DNA of 64,000 nucleotides from Bacillota bacterium (GTDB lineage Bacteria > Bacillota > Clostridia > Christensenellales > Aristaeellaceae), in the NCBI GenBank assembly GCA_023398575.1, contig JAEWSC010000034.1, forward strand, positions 98,661-162,660. Direction: 5' to 3'. The notes under the pieces were generated by a model. That model searched no databases. It saw only the letters and a program-made list of their open reading frames with translations, and was not told where the DNA came from. Shown here piece by piece: positions 56,390 through 64,000 of the stretch. Position numbers and translations under genes: made by a program. Each line of letters begins with the position of its first letter. Position 1 is the first letter of the stretch.

Positions 56390-58551
56390 GTACAGGTATG
56401 AGACTATTTTACCATCAGCCGGCCGCCACTTGGGACGAGGTTCTTCCCCTTGGCAACGGTCTACTAGGTGCTATGGTATGGGGCGGGGCAGAAAAAGAGC
56501 AGATCGGCTTGAACGAAGGTACCCTTTGGTCCGGCTACAAACATGAAAAAAATAACCCCAGTGCCCTTGCCGTATTGCCCCGCGTTCGTGAACTGATTTT
56601 TCAGGGTGAGTACAAAAAGGCCCAGGAGCTTGTGGAAAAAAGCATGCTGGGCGAGTATACCGAAAGCTATATGCCCCTTGGCAACCTGTTTGTTGAGACA
56701 AAGGGGCAAGGCGAAGTGAAGGATTATTCCCGTGAACTGAGCCTTGACACCGCCTTGGCCAAGGTCAGCTATACCCAAAATGGCGTGCGGCATCAGCGGG
56801 AGTATTTTGTCAGCTACCCCGACAAGGCCATGATTATCAAGCTTACGTCAGACGGCGGACCCTTGGATCTTTGCTTTTCCTTTGACAGCCTTCTGCGCTA
56901 TACCGTGAAGGCCGGAGAAAACGCCTTGACGATATCCGGTCAGTGTCCCGAGCATGTGGACCCCAACTATACCGGCGTCAAAGATCCCGTAATCTGGGGT
57001 GACAAGGGCATGCGCTTTAAGGCAGTGCTACAGGTGCTTGATACCAATGGTAATGTGAGCCACGGTGAAAGCACACTAGACCTCTTTGGCGGCAGTTATG
57101 CCGTGCTTTCCTTTACGGCGGTCCATCATGTCAGCCTTGCACAAACCTTTGCAAAGGACGGCTATCAAGGCCTGCTCAGCCGTCACCTTCAGGATTACCA
57201 GCGCCTCTATCAGCGGGTGGAGCTGAATTTGGGGCCACAGCTTGAACTGCCCACCGACGAACGGATAAAGCGCTTGCGGGCAGGCGAAAGCGATAACGGC
57301 CTGTTCGCCCTGTACTTTCAATTTGGCAGATATTTAATGATCAGCGCCTCCCGCCCGGGCGGAGAAGCCATGAACCTGCAAGGCCTGTGGAATTGGGAAA
57401 TCCAACCGCCGTGGAGCAGCAACTATACCACCAACATCAACACCCAAATGAACTATTGGCCAGCCCTGTCCTGCGGCTTATCAGAGTGCATGACCCCTTA
57501 CTTTGACCTGCTTTACGGCGTTGTGGAGGAAGGCAAAAAGACTGCCGCCATCCACTTTGGCTGCCGCGGCTTTACCCTGAGCCATAACACCGATTATTGG
57601 CGCAGCACACATCCGGTTGGCGTGGTGCATGGCCATAAGGAAGGGGCCAAGGGCTGCGGCCAATACGGCTTCTTTCCCACGGCGGGAGCCTGGCTGTGCC
57701 AGGAGCTATGGCGGTATTACGAGTATACCGGCGACGTCGTCTTTCTGAAGGAAAAAGCCTATCCCATCCTCCGGGAGGCCGCCTTGTTCTGTCTGGATTA
57801 TCTGGTGGAGCATGAGGGGTATTTTGTCGTTTGTCCCTCCGCCTCGCCGGAAAATGCCTTTACAGCACCCAATGGTGATACAGCCTCCATTACCTACGCT
57901 TGCACCATGGACATGACCATCATCAGGGAAGTGTTCGGCGATTTTGAAAAGACCTGCGCTGCTTTGAATATACAGGATGATTTGCGAAATGATATTCAAA
58001 TCAAAAAAGATAAGCTGTACCCGTACAAAAAAGGCCGCTATGGACAGCTTTTGGAATGGGCGCAGGATTTTGACGAGCCGGAACCTGGACACCGGCACCT
58101 GTCTCATATGTACGGCCTGTTCCCCTCCGAACTCTTCCATGGGAATCAAGATTTGATGGCGGCATGCCGCAAGTCTATTGACCGCCGCATTGAAAACGGC
58201 GGAGGCCACACTGGTTGGAGCTGCGCCTGGCTGATTAACCTGTATGCCGTATTGCGGGATAGCGAAGCCGCCTATCATCAGTTGCATACGCTGCTTGTCC
58301 GCTCCACCTATCCCAACCTGTGGGACGGGCATCCCCCGTTTCAAATTGACGGCAATTTCGGCGGCACCGCGGGCATTGCCAACATGCTGGTGCAAGACAG
58401 GGGCGGCGAGGTTGTTTTTCTGCCGGCACTGCCCAAAGCATTTACGTCTGGCAGCGTAAAAGGCCTGCGCATCAAGGGCGGCAAGGCTGTTGATTTGAAA
58501 TGGGAAAAGGGTCAATTGGTAAAAAAAAGAGTCTATGCGGTAGAAAGCTAA
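56386..58551 (+). CDS. GH95 family alpha-L-fucosidase (or alpha-L-galactosidase)
   Basis: A 721-residue inverting glycosidase. Seen: an N-terminal beta domain starting YHQPAATWDEVLPLGNGLLGAMVWG, then the helical barrel with LQGLWNWEIQPPWSSNYTTNINTQMNYW (the catalytic Asn pair in NIN), QLLEWAQDFDEPEPGHRHLSHMYG (catalytic Glu), and PFQIDGNFGGTAG (catalytic-region Asp), matching the E566/N421/N423/D766 site known from Bifidobacterium AfcA. No signal peptide. It is translationally coupled to the GH31 gene. Known GH95 activities are alpha-1,2-L-fucosidase and alpha-L-galactosidase; either fits plant xyloglucan side chains. No sugar transporter is next to the pair. Confidence 0.95.
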   Translation: MSTGMRLFYHQPAATWDEVLPLGNGLLGAMVWGGAEKEQIGLNEGTLWSGYKHEKNNPSALAVLPRVRELIFQGEYKKAQELVEKSMLGEYTESYMPLGNLFVETKGQGEVKDYSRELSLDTALAKVSYTQNGVRHQREYFVSYPDKAMIIKLTSDGGPLDLCFSFDSLLRYTVKAGENALTISGQCPEHVDPNYTGVKDPVIWGDKGMRFKAVLQVLDTNGNVSHGESTLDLFGGSYAVLSFTAVHHVSLAQTFAKDGYQGLLSRHLQDYQRLYQRVELNLGPQLELPTDERIKRLRAGESDNGLFALYFQFGRYLMISASRPGGEAMNLQGLWNWEIQPPWSSNYTTNINTQMNYWPALSCGLSECMTPYFDLLYGVVEEGKKTAAIHFGCRGFTLSHNTDYWRSTHPVGVVHGHKEGAKGCGQYGFFPTAGAWLCQELWRYYEYTGDVVFLKEKAYPILREAALFCLDYLVEHEGYFVVCPSASPENAFTAPNGDTASITYACTMDMTIIREVFGDFEKTCAALNIQDDLRNDIQIKKDKLYPYKKGRYGQLLEWAQDFDEPEPGHRHLSHMYGLFPSELFHGNQDLMAACRKSIDRRIENGGGHTGWSCAWLINLYAVLRDSEAAYHQLHTLLVRSTYPNLWDGHPPFQIDGNFGGTAGIANMLVQDRGGEVVFLPALPKAFTSGSVKGLRIKGGKAVDLKWEKGQLVKKRVYAVES

Positions 58552-58570
58552 AACACAGTTCGCAACCCAC

Positions 58571-58603
58571 AAAACCGGCCGTAACCAGCGGCCGGTTTTG
58601 TTC
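58571..58603 (+). terminator. terminator of the GH31-GH95 operon
   Basis: AAAACCGGCCG (58571-58581) pairs with CGGCCGGTTTT (58589-58599), followed by GTTCGTTTC, 20 bases after the GH95 stop codon. Confidence 0.88.
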
Positions 58604-58874
58604 GTTTCGTCAGCACCTCTCCCCCTCTTAACCGATGGGCAATCGCTAAGAAGATCACTTTTAACCATAAATATGTTACGTAAATAATCATAAAATGAAT
58701 TTGATTTTGTTGTAATTCCAACAGACTGTTCCTCCAATCTATCGTACAATCATTATGCAAAACATCTTCCTGGCCGATGCAAAGATGCATCATCGGTAAC
58801 CCGGCCCGCCTTGCGAAGAAATGTTTTGTTAGTAAATGAGATTCATTGTTGAAATGAAATGAGGAGGACCGGTT
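58604..58874. other. hcp upstream region
   Basis: The rest of the 323-base gap between the GH95 and hcp genes. No gene is supported. It contains an 8-bp palindrome TTACGTAA (58676-58683) and the Fur-like AATGA-GAT-TCATT repeat (58835-58847). I found no high-quality -35/-10 pair. Confidence 0.4.
58835..58847. promoter_or_regulatory. Fur-like inverted repeat upstream of hcp
   Basis: AATGA-GAT-TCATT, a perfect 5-bp inverted repeat. Its arms equal those in the centre of the Fur box (AATGA-TAA-TCATT), differing only in the three middle bases. It lies 27 bases before the hcp start codon, where a repressor would block transcription or early elongation. A Fur, PerR or other redox/nitrosative-stress regulator is possible. 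Confidence 0.45.
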
Positions 58875-60503
58875 ATGAGCATGTTCTGTTACCAGTGTCA
58901 GGAGGCTGCTAAAGGTGTCGGTTGCAGTGTAAAAGGTGTTTGCGGCAAAACCGAGGAAACCGCAAACCTGCAAGACCTTTTGATTTACGCGGTGAAGGGG
59001 ATTGCCGATATCGTCACCAAAGGCGGTCTGAAAGCCGAAAACCTGAAGGATGTCAACCATCAGGTGCTGACCAGCTTGTTTATGACCATCACCAATGCCA
59101 ACTTTGACGAGGCGGCGCTGGAAAAGCAGATTACCCTGGCCATTGCCCAGCGAGACGCGCTCAAAAAGAATGTTTCCATTGCAAACCTTCACGATGCCGC
59201 CACCTTTACGGTTACAACCAGGGAAACCATGCTGAAAAAGGCCGCGACAGTGGGTGTTTTGTCTACCGAAAACGAGGATGTACGCTCCCTTCGTGAGTTG
59301 ATTATATATGGCATCAAGGGCATGGCTGCCTATCTGGAGCATGCCGTGAACCTTGGCAAGGAAGACGAAAGCACCTATGCCTTTATCTATGAAGCCCTGG
59401 CGGCAACGCTGAACGATAACCTGACCGCCGGTGACCTGGTGGCCCTGACCTTAAAGACCGGCGAATATGGCGTAACTGCCATGGCGCTGCTGGACGCGGC
59501 CAATACAGAAAAGTACGGCCATCCCGAGATTACTCAGGTCAACATTGGCGTGCGCAATAACCCCGCCATTTTGATCTCCGGTCATGATTTGGTTGATCTT
59601 GAACAACTGCTTGTGCAGACCCAGGGCACCGGCGTGGATGTGTATACCCACGGCGAAATGCTGCCTGCCCACTACTACCCCGCTTTTAAAAAGTTTGACA
59701 ACTTTGTAGGCAACTATGGCAACGCCTGGTGGAAGCAAGCTGAGGAGTTTGAGGCCTTCCGCGGCCCGATTCTCTTCACCACCAACTGCCTGGTTCCCCC
59801 GAAAAACGCCGAGGTCAAATCCCGCATTTTCACCACCGGCGCCGCCGGCTTCCCCGGCTGCACCCATATCACAACCGGTGCCGACGGTAAAAAGGATTTT
59901 TCCGAAATCATCGCCATGGCCAAGCTGCTGCCCGCTCCTCGCGAATTGGAATCCGGCAGCATCGTAGGCGGCTTTGCCCACAACCAGGTGATGGCCGTGG
60001 CCGATAAGGTGGTAGACGCGGTAAAGACCGGCGCCATTAAGAAGTTCTTTGTCATGGCCGGCTGCGATGGCCGCATGAAATCCCGCGAGTACTACACCGA
60101 TTTTGCCAACGAGCTGCCCAAGGATACCGTGATCCTCACAGCCGGCTGCGCCAAGTACCGCTATAACAAACTGGATCTGGGCGACATCGGCGGCATTCCC
60201 AGGGTATTGGATGCCGGCCAGTGCAACGACTCCTACTCTTTGGCGGTGATCGCGCTGAAGCTTAAGGAAGTGTTCGGGCTGGATGATATCAACAAGCTGC
60301 CCATCGCCTTCAACATCGCCTGGTATGAGCAAAAGGCTGTGATTGTACTGCTGGCGCTGTTGTATCTGGGCGTTAAGAACATTCACTTAGGACCTACGCT
60401 GCCCAGCTTCCTATCCCCCAATGTGGCCAAGGTACTGGTGGAAAACTTCGGCATCGCCGGTATGGGCACTGTAGAATCGGATATGAAATTGTTCCTGAGC
60501 TAA
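58875..60503 (+). CDS. hcp: hybrid cluster protein (hydroxylamine reductase)
   Basis: A 542-residue hybrid-cluster protein. Seen: an N-terminal [4Fe-4S] motif with C5, C8, C17 and C23 (C-x2-C-x8-C-x5-C), the short-spaced form of strict anaerobes; hybrid-cluster ligands in HGEMLPAHYYP (His/Glu), LFTTNCLVPP (Cys), AGFPGCTHI (Cys) and AGCAKYRYNK (Cys), and the C-terminal FNIAWYEQKAV (Glu). Known: Hcp reduces hydroxylamine in vitro and acts as a nitric oxide reductase in protection against nitrosative stress. No hcr reductase gene is adjacent. GGAGG lies 8 bases before the ATG. It is monocistronic. Confidence 0.96.
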   Translation: MSMFCYQCQEAAKGVGCSVKGVCGKTEETANLQDLLIYAVKGIADIVTKGGLKAENLKDVNHQVLTSLFMTITNANFDEAALEKQITLAIAQRDALKKNVSIANLHDAATFTVTTRETMLKKAATVGVLSTENEDVRSLRELIIYGIKGMAAYLEHAVNLGKEDESTYAFIYEALAATLNDNLTAGDLVALTLKTGEYGVTAMALLDAANTEKYGHPEITQVNIGVRNNPAILISGHDLVDLEQLLVQTQGTGVDVYTHGEMLPAHYYPAFKKFDNFVGNYGNAWWKQAEEFEAFRGPILFTTNCLVPPKNAEVKSRIFTTGAAGFPGCTHITTGADGKKDFSEIIAMAKLLPAPRELESGSIVGGFAHNQVMAVADKVVDAVKTGAIKKFFVMAGCDGRMKSREYYTDFANELPKDTVILTAGCAKYRYNKLDLGDIGGIPRVLDAGQCNDSYSLAVIALKLKEVFGLDDINKLPIAFNIAWYEQKAVIVLLALLYLGVKNIHLGPTLPSFLSPNVAKVLVENFGIAGMGTVESDMKLFLS

Positions 60504-60529
60504 TACCTATTCGTAATGAATGATTAATA

Positions 60530-60577
60530 AGCAAAACCCCACCTGCGCGGTATCTTGTGCAGGTGGGGTTTTGCTTT
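60530..60577. terminator. bidirectional terminator between hcp and the oxidoreductase genes
   Basis: AGCAAAACCCCACCTGC (60530-60546) pairs perfectly with GCAGGTGGGGTTTTGCT (60559-60575). It has a T-run on each strand and lies between the convergent genes ending at 60503 and 60587. Confidence 0.9.
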
Positions 60578-60586
60578 ATGTGCGAA

Positions 60587-61660
60587 TCAGACGATCTTTT
60601 TTGCCTGCATCTGCGCCACAACGCAAAGCTCAGCGGCCTTAAAAGCATGCTCCTGGGTCATGGCGTTTTCAGTGCGGTTCAGGCAATCGAGAATCAACTG
60701 CCCAAAGAAGGGATAACCCACCTGGCCCGCAACATCAAAACGCTTTTCGCCCTCGCCGTTCACCAGCAGCACATGATCGCCGGTATTGTCTTGGGTGCAA
60801 ACATCAATATATTTGCGAATTTCTATATACCCTTCCGTGCCCAGGATAAAGGTGCGCCCATCTCCCCAGGTGCGAAGGCCGCTTGGCGTGAACCAGTCGA
60901 CCCTAAAATAGTTGGTGCAGCCGTTGTCCGCCACCAGCGTCGCATCGCCGAAATCGTCCAGCTCCGGATATTCCGGATGGGCGTAATTAGCGATCTGGCT
61001 GTGCACTACCTTGGCATCCTTGGCGCCGGAGAAACACAAAAACTGTTCAATCTGATGGCTGCCGATATCGCAAAGGATGCCACCATACTTGTCCTTTTCA
61101 AAAAACCATTGGGGACGGCCAGCAGCACCCAGCCGGTGAGGGCCCATGCCCATCACCTGGATCACGCGGCCGATAGCGCCCTGCTCGATCAATTGGCCGG
61201 CATATACCGCGCCTTCCACATGCAGTCGCTCGCTGTAATAGACCATGTACTTTTTACCGGTTTCCCTTACCTTGTCCTTGGCCTTTGTCAGCTGTTCCAG
61301 GCTGACAAGGGGGGCTTTGTCGGTAAAATAATCCTTACCGGCATCCATGACTTCAAGGCCCAAGGGGCAGCGCAGGCTGGTGATAGCGGCGGAAGCGATC
61401 AATTTTGTATCCGCATCGTTCAGAACTTGTTCCTTTGATTCGGCAGCAATGGCTTGGGGAAAGGTTTTCAAAAACTGGCTCACCTTTTTCGGGTCGGGGT
61501 CGTACACATATTTGAGCGTGGCCCCCGCCTCCAACAAACCGTTGCACATGCCATATATATGCCCATGGTCCAATGCCACCGCTGAGAAAACAAACTCACC
61601 GGGCTTCACCACCGGGTTTGGTTTTCCTTTGGGTGCGTAATTCATGCCATCCGCTTTCAT
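60587..61660 (-). CDS. Gfo/Idh/MocA family oxidoreductase
   Basis: A 357-residue NAD(P)-dependent oxidoreductase. Seen: an N-terminal extension (about 1-20), then VALDHGHIYGMCNGLLEAGATLKYVYDPD (dinucleotide-binding region lacking the usual GxGxxG), YFTDKAPLVSLEQLTKAKD containing the EKP-like DKAP, and CDIGSHQIEQFLCF with the family histidine (GSH). The altered nucleotide loop and DKAP instead of EKP mark it as a divergent member. It is the last of three tandem family members. GGAGG lies 8 bases before the ATG. Confidence 0.88.
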   Translation of the reverse strand: MKADGMNYAPKGKPNPVVKPGEFVFSAVALDHGHIYGMCNGLLEAGATLKYVYDPDPKKVSQFLKTFPQAIAAESKEQVLNDADTKLIASAAITSLRCPLGLEVMDAGKDYFTDKAPLVSLEQLTKAKDKVRETGKKYMVYYSERLHVEGAVYAGQLIEQGAIGRVIQVMGMGPHRLGAAGRPQWFFEKDKYGGILCDIGSHQIEQFLCFSGAKDAKVVHSQIANYAHPEYPELDDFGDATLVADNGCTNYFRVDWFTPSGLRTWGDGRTFILGTEGYIEIRKYIDVCTQDNTGDHVLLVNGEGEKRFDVAGQVGYPFFGQLILDCLNRTENAMTQEHAFKAAELCVVAQMQAKKIV

Positions 61661-61676
61661 AACAAATCCTCCTTGC

Positions 61677-62678
61677 TTATACTAAAACCGGTTTCCCGGT
61701 TGCAGCTGACTGATAGGCACCATAGACCAGTGCCATGGTAGGGGCGATGTCCACAGGCGTCAGACAAAACGCTCTACCGGTTGCAATCGCCTGGTAAAAG
61801 TCATCGATGCAAAGCTTGTGGCTGCCACCCCAATAGCTTTTGCCAAGCGCCTCCGGAGGTTGCATATTGATGACATTGGTACCGCCGGAGGATTTTACCT
61901 TGACCTCATCCCCTGCGATGGTATAGACAGCCTTTTCGCAGACAATCTCCACCATCACCGGCGCATCCACCGCATAAGCCGTGCTGGCGTAAAACAGCGC
62001 CTGGGCGTTTTCAAAGCCGATAAAGGCCTCCACCGTATCCTCCACCTGGATAATGCCTGGCAAGTGGCGGTTGTGCATGGACGCCGACACCGATTTGGGC
62101 CGGCCCAGTAAATGCACCAGCAGGTCCATGGTGTGTATGGATTGATTCATCAGCGCGCCGCCGCCCTCCAACGCCCTTTGCCCGCGCCAGCCGCTTTCGG
62201 TATAGTATTTTTCCCCACGGGCCCAGGTAACAAAAGCCCGGGCACCTAAAATCTTTCCCGCTTCGCCGCTTTCCAAGGCCGCCTTGACATAACACACCTG
62301 GGGATTGTAGCGGTTTTGAAAGCATACCCCTGTATACAGGCTGTTATTTTGGCAGGCAGATACCAAATCTGAAAACTCACCGGCATCCATGGCCGCAGGC
62401 TTTTCCATAAACACATGAACGCCACGCTTAAGTGCCTCTATGGCCATGGGCACATGCAGGTAGTGTGGTGTGCAAATGTGCAAAACATCCGGCTTTTCGT
62501 TGATAAGCATTTGCGTAAGATTGTCATAGGCTGGAATATGATAGGTTTGGGACATCCTTTCCGCCCTATCCAGAACAACATCAGCGCAAGCGCAGAGTAT
62601 GGCATAATTGGATGCGGATAGCACGGCAGCATGCACACTGGCAATGTTGCCGCAGCCGACGATGGCACTGCAAATCAT
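61677..62678 (-). CDS. Gfo/Idh/MocA family oxidoreductase
   Basis: A 333-residue sugar- or cyclitol-type dehydrogenase. Seen: CSAIVGCGNIASVHAAVL is a good GxGxxA nucleotide-binding start, HVFMEKPAAMDAGEF contains the catalytic EKP lysine, and GGGALMNQSIHTMDLLVHLLG contains the proposed catalytic histidine. AGAGG lies 9 bases before the ATG at 62678; an ATG at 62699 is inside the upstream leader. The 16-base gap to the next gene suggests one transcript. The substrate is unknown; the locus has no transporter to hint at it. Confidence 0.9.
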   Translation of the reverse strand: MICSAIVGCGNIASVHAAVLSASNYAILCACADVVLDRAERMSQTYHIPAYDNLTQMLINEKPDVLHICTPHYLHVPMAIEALKRGVHVFMEKPAAMDAGEFSDLVSACQNNSLYTGVCFQNRYNPQVCYVKAALESGEAGKILGARAFVTWARGEKYYTESGWRGQRALEGGGALMNQSIHTMDLLVHLLGRPKSVSASMHNRHLPGIIQVEDTVEAFIGFENAQALFYASTAYAVDAPVMVEIVCEKAVYTIAGDEVKVKSSGGTNVINMQPPEALGKSYWGGSHKLCIDDFYQAIATGRAFCLTPVDIAPTMALVYGAYQSAATGKPVLV

Positions 62679-62732
62679 AAAAAGTTTCCTCTCGATCATG
62701 CATCAGCAAAGGGCAATAAACAAGCCGATTTT

Positions 62733-63893
62733 CTATTTTTTTGCACCATAGTCGCTGCCAACACTGATGCTCTCATCGCCAAAGCCCGCTACAGACGCTG
62801 ACTTTTCATAAAAATGCGGCACATGCTTGAGCATACCCTCAGCCGTATAATACGGGTCATCCCGATGGATGGGCAGCGAAACGGTGGACTTCTCGGCACC
62901 GGATTTATAGATTGCGGTAATCAGTTCAATGGTATTGCGGCCATCCTGACCGGTAATGGCAGGCGCACCGCCCGTTTGCATGGCGCTAAGTACATTTTCA
63001 ATTTGCCCGGCATGGCCTTCATGGACAATGGCGGGCTGCTTTCCATAAAACTCGTTTAGTTCCTGTTCCAAAGCTTCATTGCGGATGGGAAAGCCGTTGT
63101 CTTTTGAGATGGAAGCGTATACTTCCCAAGGAGCGGAAATACGGGCCTTGTCACACTGGAAAATCAACTGCTGCTCCTCACCGTGATGCACCACCGAGCT
63201 AGTAACCTGAGCCAGGGCATTTTCATAGCGCATAATGGCAACCGACAGATCCTCCACCTCGGCATTGTCATGGGCCACATTGCTCATAATGGCGGTGATC
63301 TCCTTGGGCATGCCCATCATCCAGCCCAGCATGTCAATATGGTGCACCGCGTGGTTCAGCGTGCAGCCTCCGCCTTCTTTACTCCAAAGGCCGCGCCACC
63401 AAAGATCATAATAGCAATGGCCGCGCCACCAGAAGGAATCAACCTGAACGTGCTTGACCGGGCCGGCCAGCCCAGCATCCAGCACCTTTTTCAGGTTGGC
63501 TATGGGCGTGCGGAAACGATTTTGAGCGATCACGGACAAAAGCTTGCCGCTTGCCCTAGCCGCATTCATCATTTGGTCGCACTCTTCCAAGGAAGCGGCC
63601 ATGGGCTTTTCCACCAACACGTTCTTTCCACTGTTCAGCGCGTTGATGGCGATTTGGGCGTGGACATAAGGGGGCGTGCAAATGTCGATCAGGTCGATAT
63701 CGCTTCTACCCAGAATTTGTTGGTGTTCGTCGAATACCTCGCAGTCCAGTTGATACCGCTGTGCCTTTTCCGCTGCCTTTTGAGGCACAATATCCACCAG
63801 CGCGACGATTTTGCACAGCTTTGGAAATTGCAGATATCCTGCGATATGCGCCTGAGAGATATTGCCTGTGCCAACAATGGCTACGCGAATCAT
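62733..63893 (-). CDS. Gfo/Idh/MocA family oxidoreductase
   Basis: A 386-residue family member. Seen: IRVAIVGTGNISQAHIAGYL (GxGxxS nucleotide loop), VLVEKPMAASLEECDQMM (EKP lysine), and GGCTLNHAVHHIDMLGWMMG (catalytic histidine region). It has a longer C-terminal part than its two neighbours. AAAGGGG is upstream of the ATG at 63893. It is the first of three tandem genes on the minus strand (63893 to 60587). The three probably act in one route, as seen in scyllo/myo-inositol or rare-sugar catabolism with paired oxidoreductases (known), but the route here is not identifiable. Confidence 0.9.
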   Translation of the reverse strand: MIRVAIVGTGNISQAHIAGYLQFPKLCKIVALVDIVPQKAAEKAQRYQLDCEVFDEHQQILGRSDIDLIDICTPPYVHAQIAINALNSGKNVLVEKPMAASLEECDQMMNAARASGKLLSVIAQNRFRTPIANLKKVLDAGLAGPVKHVQVDSFWWRGHCYYDLWWRGLWSKEGGGCTLNHAVHHIDMLGWMMGMPKEITAIMSNVAHDNAEVEDLSVAIMRYENALAQVTSSVVHHGEEQQLIFQCDKARISAPWEVYASISKDNGFPIRNEALEQELNEFYGKQPAIVHEGHAGQIENVLSAMQTGGAPAITGQDGRNTIELITAIYKSGAEKSTVSLPIHRDDPYYTAEGMLKHVPHFYEKSASVAGFGDESISVGSDYGAKK

Positions 63894-63917
63894 AATCGGG
63901 TTCCCCTTTCATGAGGA

Positions 63918-63950
63918 CGGCCGCCGTCTTGCCCCGGCGGCCGCCTTTTT
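63918..63950. terminator. GC-rich hairpin at the window end
   Basis: CGGCCGCCG (63918-63926) pairs perfectly with CGGCGGCCG (63935-63943); a T-run (TTTTTCTTTT) follows on the plus strand only. No plus-strand gene ends here, so it is either an intergenic hairpin in the leader of the minus-strand oxidoreductase or the terminator of a plus-strand transcript not visible here. Confidence 0.6.
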
Positions 63951-64000
63951 CTTTTCTGTAGACCTTACGCTTTGTCCTGCCTGTAAGCAGGATTATTTAT

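Noticed and set aside
57706..58749. A 347-codon minus-strand open frame
   Set aside because: Antisense to the GH95 gene and its downstream gap; no ribosome site and no recognisable protein features.
59451..60386. A 311-codon minus-strand open frame
   Set aside because: Antisense to hcp, which carries all cluster ligands. The frame is a mirror of the GC-rich codon usage.
60557..61438. A 293-codon plus-strand open frame
   Set aside because: Antisense to a Gfo/Idh/MocA gene, and it begins within the hcp terminator.
1..64000. CRISPR arrays, prophage, IS elements, tRNA or rRNA genes
   Set aside because: I looked for regularly spaced repeats, transposase/integrase motifs and tRNA-like arms, and found none I could support.

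Overview
The window looks like a chromosomal segment of a low-to-mid G+C Firmicute of the class Clostridia. Support for this: strong GGAGG-type ribosome binding sites, TTGACA/TATAAT promoters with 16-17 bp spacers, frequent intrinsic terminators, a hybrid-cluster protein of the anaerobe type, DegV, DUF2974, GrpB, and many small single-gene transcription units. No tRNA, rRNA, CRISPR array, transposase or phage gene was seen. The genus cannot be read from the sequence.

Region 1 (about 1-12.7 kb) holds mostly unlinked small enzymes: a beta-lactamase-like serine hydrolase, a DUF2974 hydrolase, seven GNAT acetyltransferases, an S66 (MccF/LD-carboxypeptidase) peptidase, an aldo/keto reductase, DegV and a nitroreductase. 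Its most striking element is a complete transcription attenuator at 10970-11183: promoter, a three-codon upstream ORF (Met-Val-Tyr-stop), mutually exclusive antiterminator and terminator helices, then two GNAT genes.

Region 2 (12.7-22.2 kb) carries an AraC regulator divergent from gapA, metY, an operon of membrane protein + XRE repressor + flavodoxin, a heavy-metal-associated/TauE-type/cupredoxin fusion protein, a secreted protein, and an ABC-F ATPase whose start overlaps an eight-codon upstream ORF. Region 3 (22.4-25.5 kb) is visibly AT-rich and encodes a histidine phosphatase, a P-loop protein and two unrecognised proteins.

Region 4 (25.6-34.5 kb, all on the minus strand) is a dense series of small genes: two GNATs, GrpB, a rifampin ADP-ribosyltransferase (Arr), a MazG-like protein, a DUF89 phosphatase, an APH-type phosphotransferase, a methyltransferase, a LUD protein, and a DrrA/DrrB-like ABC transporter. 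With region 1 it gives the impression of a broad detoxification/antibiotic-modification repertoire.

Region 5 (34.7-43.8 kb) is a full autoinducer-2 (AI-2) uptake and processing locus: lsrA-lsrC-lsrD-lsrB-lsrF on the minus strand, divergent from lsrR-lsrK-cupin. LsrG is absent; a small cupin sits next to lsrK. Region 6 (43.9-54.2 kb) is a cyclic-di-GMP signalling cluster: a membrane GGDEF-EAL protein divergent from a CheR-like methyltransferase, a hybrid histidine kinase and a REC-PAS-GGDEF-HD-GYP protein. The two signalling clusters abut through a shared bidirectional terminator.

Region 7 (54.3-64 kb) contains a cytoplasmic GH31-GH95 glycosidase pair that fits breakdown of fucosylated xyloglucan-type oligosaccharides, hcp (hybrid cluster protein), and three tandem Gfo/Idh/MocA oxidoreductases that run toward the window end.
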